A DNA stretch of 64,000 nt from JAVBMP01 sp031552195 (lineage in GTDB: Bacteria; Desulfobacterota; Desulfovibrionia; Desulfovibrionales; Desulfovibrionaceae), in contig JAVBMT010000002.1 in the NCBI GenBank assembly GCA_031552195.1, positions 1 to 64,000 on the forward strand, read 5' to 3'. Made by a program: the position numbers and the translations under genes. The notes beneath the pieces were generated by a model that saw only the letters and a list, made by a program, of their open reading frames with translations, had not been told where the DNA came from and searched no databases. Positions 60,553 through 64,000 of this stretch are shown here, piece by piece (the stretch's first letter is position 1; each line of letters starts with the position of its first letter).

Positions 60553-60570
60553 AAGCAATAATCAGGCCAA
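60553..60570 (-). promoter_or_regulatory. sigma54 promoter of the flgF operon
   Basis: On the minus strand TTGGCCTGATTATTGCTT carries the -24 GG and -12 GC with exact sigma54 spacing. It lies 50 bases upstream of the flgF ATG. Flagellar rod and hook genes in this group often use sigma54. Confidence 0.75.
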
Positions 60571-60947
60571 CGTTTTCATTCCACCCGCAAACTTGTTTTT
60601 TTTGTGGCTGAAAGCTTGCCTCTCCATTAAATATATGATTAATAGTTGCAAGAACGTGTTCAGGCGGGAAAAGAACGGAAAAAAGCGGAATCGGCGAGGG
60701 CGCCGTAACTTTGAAGGGCCGTTCTTTTGCTGTTTTTTTAATAAGAAAGAAGGGCGGGGACGTTTTATCGCGCATATTCACGCCTCGGCGGCCTGAATCA
60801 GAAGCGCGCCGCGCCCTTTTCCCGCTTGCCCGCGCGTTGGCTGGCAAAACGGGCCGACATTTTCAATGTAAAGTTGCCCTGTTCCCGCCGGAAGCGCGGC
60901 GCGCTTCCGGTTTGCGACATAAACAAATATCCGCCAGGATTTTCCTC

Positions 60948-62567
60948 ATGCCCAAACCCGGTAACGATACCCGCTTGCGTACGACTGTTCTGGTTATAGG
61001 TTCCGGTTTGGCCGGGTGCGCAACCGCCCTCAAACTGGCTGACGCCGGCATTGAGGTAACGCTTATTTCCGCCGCCGTCGGCCCGGAAAGCGGCAACTCC
61101 TGGCTGGCTCAGGGCGGCATAATATATAAAAGCGGCGAAGACCCCAAACTGCTGGAAAAAGACATACTCACGGCCGGCCACCGCTATAACAGCCTTAAGG
61201 CGGTCCGGCACCTGGCGGAACACGGGCCGGACGTGGTTAAGGAACTGCTGCTCGACCGCCTGCAAATTCCCTTTGCCGCGCACCTGGGAAGCGGCGCGGC
61301 CGGCCCGGAGGGCGATGAAGGCCTTGACCTCACGCGCGAGGGCGGGCACTCCGTTGCGCGCATCCTGCACTGCGCCGATCACACCGGGAGCAGCATCATG
61401 CAGGGACTGACCCAGGCGGTGCGCACCTCGCCAAGCATACGTTTCCTTTCCGGATGTTCGGCCATTGACCTTCTGACCAGCCACCATCACACCAGGGGGA
61501 TGACCTACCGCTACCAGCTGGACAACCGCTGCTGCGGGGCCTACGTTCTGCACGAGAACACCAACGCCGTCGCCACCATATTGGCAGATTACACCGTACT
61601 GGCCACCGGCGGAGCCGGGCAGATATACCTGCACAGCACAAACGCCCCCAGCGTGGTCGGTTCGGGCGTTTCCATGGCCAGCCGCGCCGGGGTAAGACTG
61701 GAGAACCTCGAATTCGTCCAGTTTCACCCCACCGCCTTTTATCACCGCGATTCGCGTCGCTTCCTGGTTACCGAGGCCATGCGGGGCGAAGGCGCGTTCC
61801 TGCTTGATTCCAAGGGCCGTCGCTTCATGAAGAAATATGACCAGCGGGAAGACCTGGCCCCGCGCGATGTGGTTTCGCGCGCCATTGTCTCCGAGCTGCT
61901 GAAAAGCGGCGACGCCTGCGTGTTTCTTGACGCCAGGGAAGTCAAGCACGACCTGCCCAGCCGTTTTCCCACGGTTTACAGGCATTGCCTAGAATATGGG
62001 ATTGACATCACCCGCGACCTTATCCCGGTTGTTCCGGCGGCCCACTACTTTTGCGGCGGCATCCTGACCGACCTTGTCGGGCGAACCAGCCTGAGCAACC
62101 TTTACAGCGTGGGAGAGTGCAGTTGCACCGGCCTGCACGGGGCCAACCGCCTGGCCAGCACTTCGCTGCTGGAAGCGTTGCTGTGGGGCAACTCCGCCGC
62201 AATGGATATCCGCCACCGCCTGAGCACTCACCCGAGCAGGCCGGAATCGCGCCTGCACCGCGCTATCGCGGACTGGGACCCACTGGGCGACGAGCATAAC
62301 GACGACCCGGCCCTGCTGGCGCAAGACTGGGCCAGCATTCGCAGCATCATGTGGAATTATGTGGGAATAACCCGCACCCGCGACCGTCTCTACAGGGCCT
62401 TTGACGAACTGCGCGACCTTTCGCGCCATTTGCATGATTTTTACAAGCTTACCCCGCTTTCCAAGCCTCTGCTCGACCTGTTCCACGGCTGCCAGGCGGC
62501 TTACATCCTTACCCAGTCAGCCCTGCGAAACAAAGGCAGCCTGGGCTGCCACCAGCGGCGTGACTGA
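60948..62567 (+). CDS. nadB: L-aspartate oxidase
   Basis: The ATG at 60948 has an AGGA site nine bases upstream, giving 539 residues. An in-frame upstream extension back to 60711 looks untranslated. The FAD-binding fold starts VLVIGSGLAGCATALKLADAG, with SGNSWLAQGGI, the active-site region VLATGGAGQIYLHSTN, LEFVQFHPTAFYH and AAHYFCGGILTD. It oxidises aspartate to iminoaspartate with fumarate or oxygen for NAD synthesis. nadC lies at 43957; nadA is not in the window. A kinase gene follows 48 bases later in the same direction. Confidence 0.95.
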   Translation: MPKPGNDTRLRTTVLVIGSGLAGCATALKLADAGIEVTLISAAVGPESGNSWLAQGGIIYKSGEDPKLLEKDILTAGHRYNSLKAVRHLAEHGPDVVKELLLDRLQIPFAAHLGSGAAGPEGDEGLDLTREGGHSVARILHCADHTGSSIMQGLTQAVRTSPSIRFLSGCSAIDLLTSHHHTRGMTYRYQLDNRCCGAYVLHENTNAVATILADYTVLATGGAGQIYLHSTNAPSVVGSGVSMASRAGVRLENLEFVQFHPTAFYHRDSRRFLVTEAMRGEGAFLLDSKGRRFMKKYDQREDLAPRDVVSRAIVSELLKSGDACVFLDAREVKHDLPSRFPTVYRHCLEYGIDITRDLIPVVPAAHYFCGGILTDLVGRTSLSNLYSVGECSCTGLHGANRLASTSLLEALLWGNSAAMDIRHRLSTHPSRPESRLHRAIADWDPLGDEHNDDPALLAQDWASIRSIMWNYVGITRTRDRLYRAFDELRDLSRHLHDFYKLTPLSKPLLDLFHGCQAAYILTQSALRNKGSLGCHQRRD

Positions 62568-62615
62568 GTTTGCGCGGCCTTTAGTCCAAATACGGCGAGA
62601 TACAGGATCGGATAT

Positions 62616-64000
62616 ATGACAGACGGTGAAAAAACATTGCCATTGATTTCCCGGGCGGACGAGAAAACTCCGGCCAGTTCGGTTGTAAAACTGCGCCTGG
62701 GCATATACTTTCTCATTTTGCTAATCACCATGAGCGTATGCGGAAGCGCATTGTACGCGCTGCATTGCAGCCTGCTGCCGCGCATTGAAAAAGACGAGCT
62801 GAAGGCGGTGCGCAATTCCGTCCAGATAGTGCTGGACCAGCTCGAAGCGCAAATGCAGGTAGGCAGGACAAAGGCCGAAAGCCTCGGCATGTGGGATGAA
62901 GCTTACACCTACACCAGCGACCCGGCCCAGCATGATAAAATAGAGGAAGTCCTGCTCACGGACGCCTCGCTGGCCACCTCCGATTTCAGCATAATCATCT
63001 GGCTGGACGCCAAAGGAAACCTCATCTACGGGCGCAAGCGCGACCCGGAAACCGGGGTGTACGGGCCGCTGCCCGAGGCCATCAGCAGTTCCATAAAGCT
63101 TGGAAGCCCCCTGTTTCCGGATGATGAAACAGTTGTGCGCGGCTTCACCACGATGAACAACAGGCCCGGTTTCGTCATTTCCCAGCCTGTTGTTCCGCAT
63201 ACCTATTCCGGACGGAGCAGCGGCCGCATCATAGGCTGGTTCATGGTGAAACAGTCCGACGTGGCCGCCCTGAACAAGCTGAGCGGGCTCAGGCTTGAAC
63301 TGGCCTGTTGCCTGCGACTTGAGAACGACAACGACGGGCATTCGGGCGGAATGAACGCGGGGCGCGCCGCCCCCCCTGATCCGCACGCGGGCATGCACGG
63401 CGACCTGCACCCGGGCATGGAGGGAATGGCGGAAGACGCGCCGGCCGGCGGGCTGTGGGCGAATCAGGAACCGGCGCAGCGCGAGAGCCTGGAACAATTC
63501 GACGTTTCCATAACCGGAAACGGCCCGGCCTATGATGTGCGCATTCACGCGCCTGACGTTCAGCATCCGAAATTTCAGGCCCTTAAACTGGAAGGAAAGG
63601 CCGCATTCTCCCCCGGCGCTTCAGCGCTCGAAATTCGTAATTACTGGGTGAATTTCACCCTGATTGTATGGATTGTCCTGTTTCTGGCCCATGTCGTGCT
63701 GGTGGAGTTTTTCTTTATCCGCCCGTTGCTTGTCACCAACCGCAAACTCAGGGACATTCTGACAAAAGGCAAACCGCAGGCGGAAAGCGGCCTTTTGTCC
63801 ATGATCGGGCCGGAACCCTTTCGCCAGCTTGAAGCGACCATCAACGACCTTTTTTACAGGGCCGCCCTGGAAAGCGAAAAACATGTGAGAAGCGAGAAGA
63901 CCAGCCAGGCCAAAAGCGAGTTCCTGTCCGTGATGAGCCATGAAATAAGGGACCAGCTCAATGTCATACACGGCTTTTCCTACCTGATGCTCCAGCGCGC
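62616..64000 (+). CDS. CHASE4-type sensor histidine kinase, 3' end beyond the window
   Basis: The frame is open from the ATG at 62616 to the window edge, 461 codons. A first membrane helix (residues about 30-49) leads into a periplasmic CHASE4-like domain (LEAQMQVGRTKAESLGMWDEAYTY). A second helix (about 350-372) and a HAMP-like linker follow, then a HisKA start. The phospho-acceptor region reads FLSVMSHEIRDQLNVIHGF, so H is kept but the usual TP after EIR is DQ. The periplasmic part contains a Met/His/Gly-rich segment (residues about 242-275) resembling metal-binding stretches. It may be co-transcribed with nadB. Confidence 0.85.
   Translation, partial: MTDGEKTLPLISRADEKTPASSVVKLRLGIYFLILLITMSVCGSALYALHCSLLPRIEKDELKAVRNSVQIVLDQLEAQMQVGRTKAESLGMWDEAYTYTSDPAQHDKIEEVLLTDASLATSDFSIIIWLDAKGNLIYGRKRDPETGVYGPLPEAISSSIKLGSPLFPDDETVVRGFTTMNNRPGFVISQPVVPHTYSGRSSGRIIGWFMVKQSDVAALNKLSGLRLELACCLRLENDNDGHSGGMNAGRAAPPDPHAGMHGDLHPGMEGMAEDAPAGGLWANQEPAQRESLEQFDVSITGNGPAYDVRIHAPDVQHPKFQALKLEGKAAFSPGASALEIRNYWVNFTLIVWIVLFLAHVVLVEFFFIRPLLVTNRKLRDILTKGKPQAESGLLSMIGPEPFRQLEATINDLFYRAALESEKHVRSEKTSQAKSEFLSVMSHEIRDQLNVIHGFSYLMLQR

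Noticed and set aside
1..64000. CRISPR array or rRNA genes
   Set aside because: No regularly spaced direct repeats with unique spacers, and no rRNA-like sequence, were noticed.

Overview
The window is about 64 kb of fairly GC-rich bacterial chromosome. It most resembles a Desulfovibrio-like member of the Desulfobacterota (order Desulfovibrionales). This is inferred from four things: a heterodisulfide reductase/NADH dehydrogenase cluster of the HdrABC-FlxABCD type, flagellar rod and hook genes in the order flgF-G-A-H behind a sigma54-type promoter, a feo iron-uptake locus with two feoA genes, and the mix of anaerobic and signalling genes. No rRNA, CRISPR array or intact prophage was seen.

Layout. 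Positions 1-110 hold the tail of an IS630-type transposase. Next come a putative outer-membrane beta-barrel gene with its own promoter and a leader terminator, a LysR regulator divergent from a TehA/TDT-type transporter, and a 1.2 kb insertion remnant flanked by a perfect 76-bp repeat of a tRNA-Pro 3' end. A sigma54 activator is divergent from a sulfatase-superfamily gene (5.5-8.7 kb). A large autotransporter follows (9.1-12.1 kb), then a small secreted or anchored nuclease. Positions 13.2-21.8 kb form a rightward block: Nudix, glgA, glgB, a periplasmic binding protein fused to a degenerate cytidine deaminase, glucokinase, an AlkD-like protein and a lone FecCD permease. The Fur-like-box-controlled feo locus spans 22.1-25.8 kb. 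Then come a leftward NSS symporter and a rightward Uup ABC-F ATPase.

Positions 29.9-37.0 kb are a tightly packed leftward operon hdrC-hdrB-hdrA-flxD-flxC-flxB-flxA, expected to couple NADH oxidation to ferredoxin and disulfide reduction. Positions 37.5-39 kb hold a TPP riboswitch with terminator and thiC. folC and a membrane protein run leftward, followed by a rightward GGDEF protein. At 42.6-43.8 kb a membrane-protein gene sits between 19-bp inverted repeats. nadC, mgtE, tRNA(CAT), a YkgJ protein, a TIM-barrel protein and a Lon-like protease follow. Positions 50.8-56.5 kb run leftward as pgl, hybrid histidine kinase, hisC and cmk. Positions 56.8-60.5 kb are the flg operon. The window closes with nadB and a histidine kinase cut off by the right edge.

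Themes. Core metabolism (glycogen, NAD, thiamine, folate, histidine, iron) is intact. The accessory signals are a dispersed palindromic repeat family in at least six intergenic spots, two stop-codon-spanning 13-bp palindromes, the tRNA-Pro remnant, and the inverted-repeat-bounded segment. The most unusual gene is the binding-protein/pseudo-deaminase fusion at 17.5-18.7 kb.
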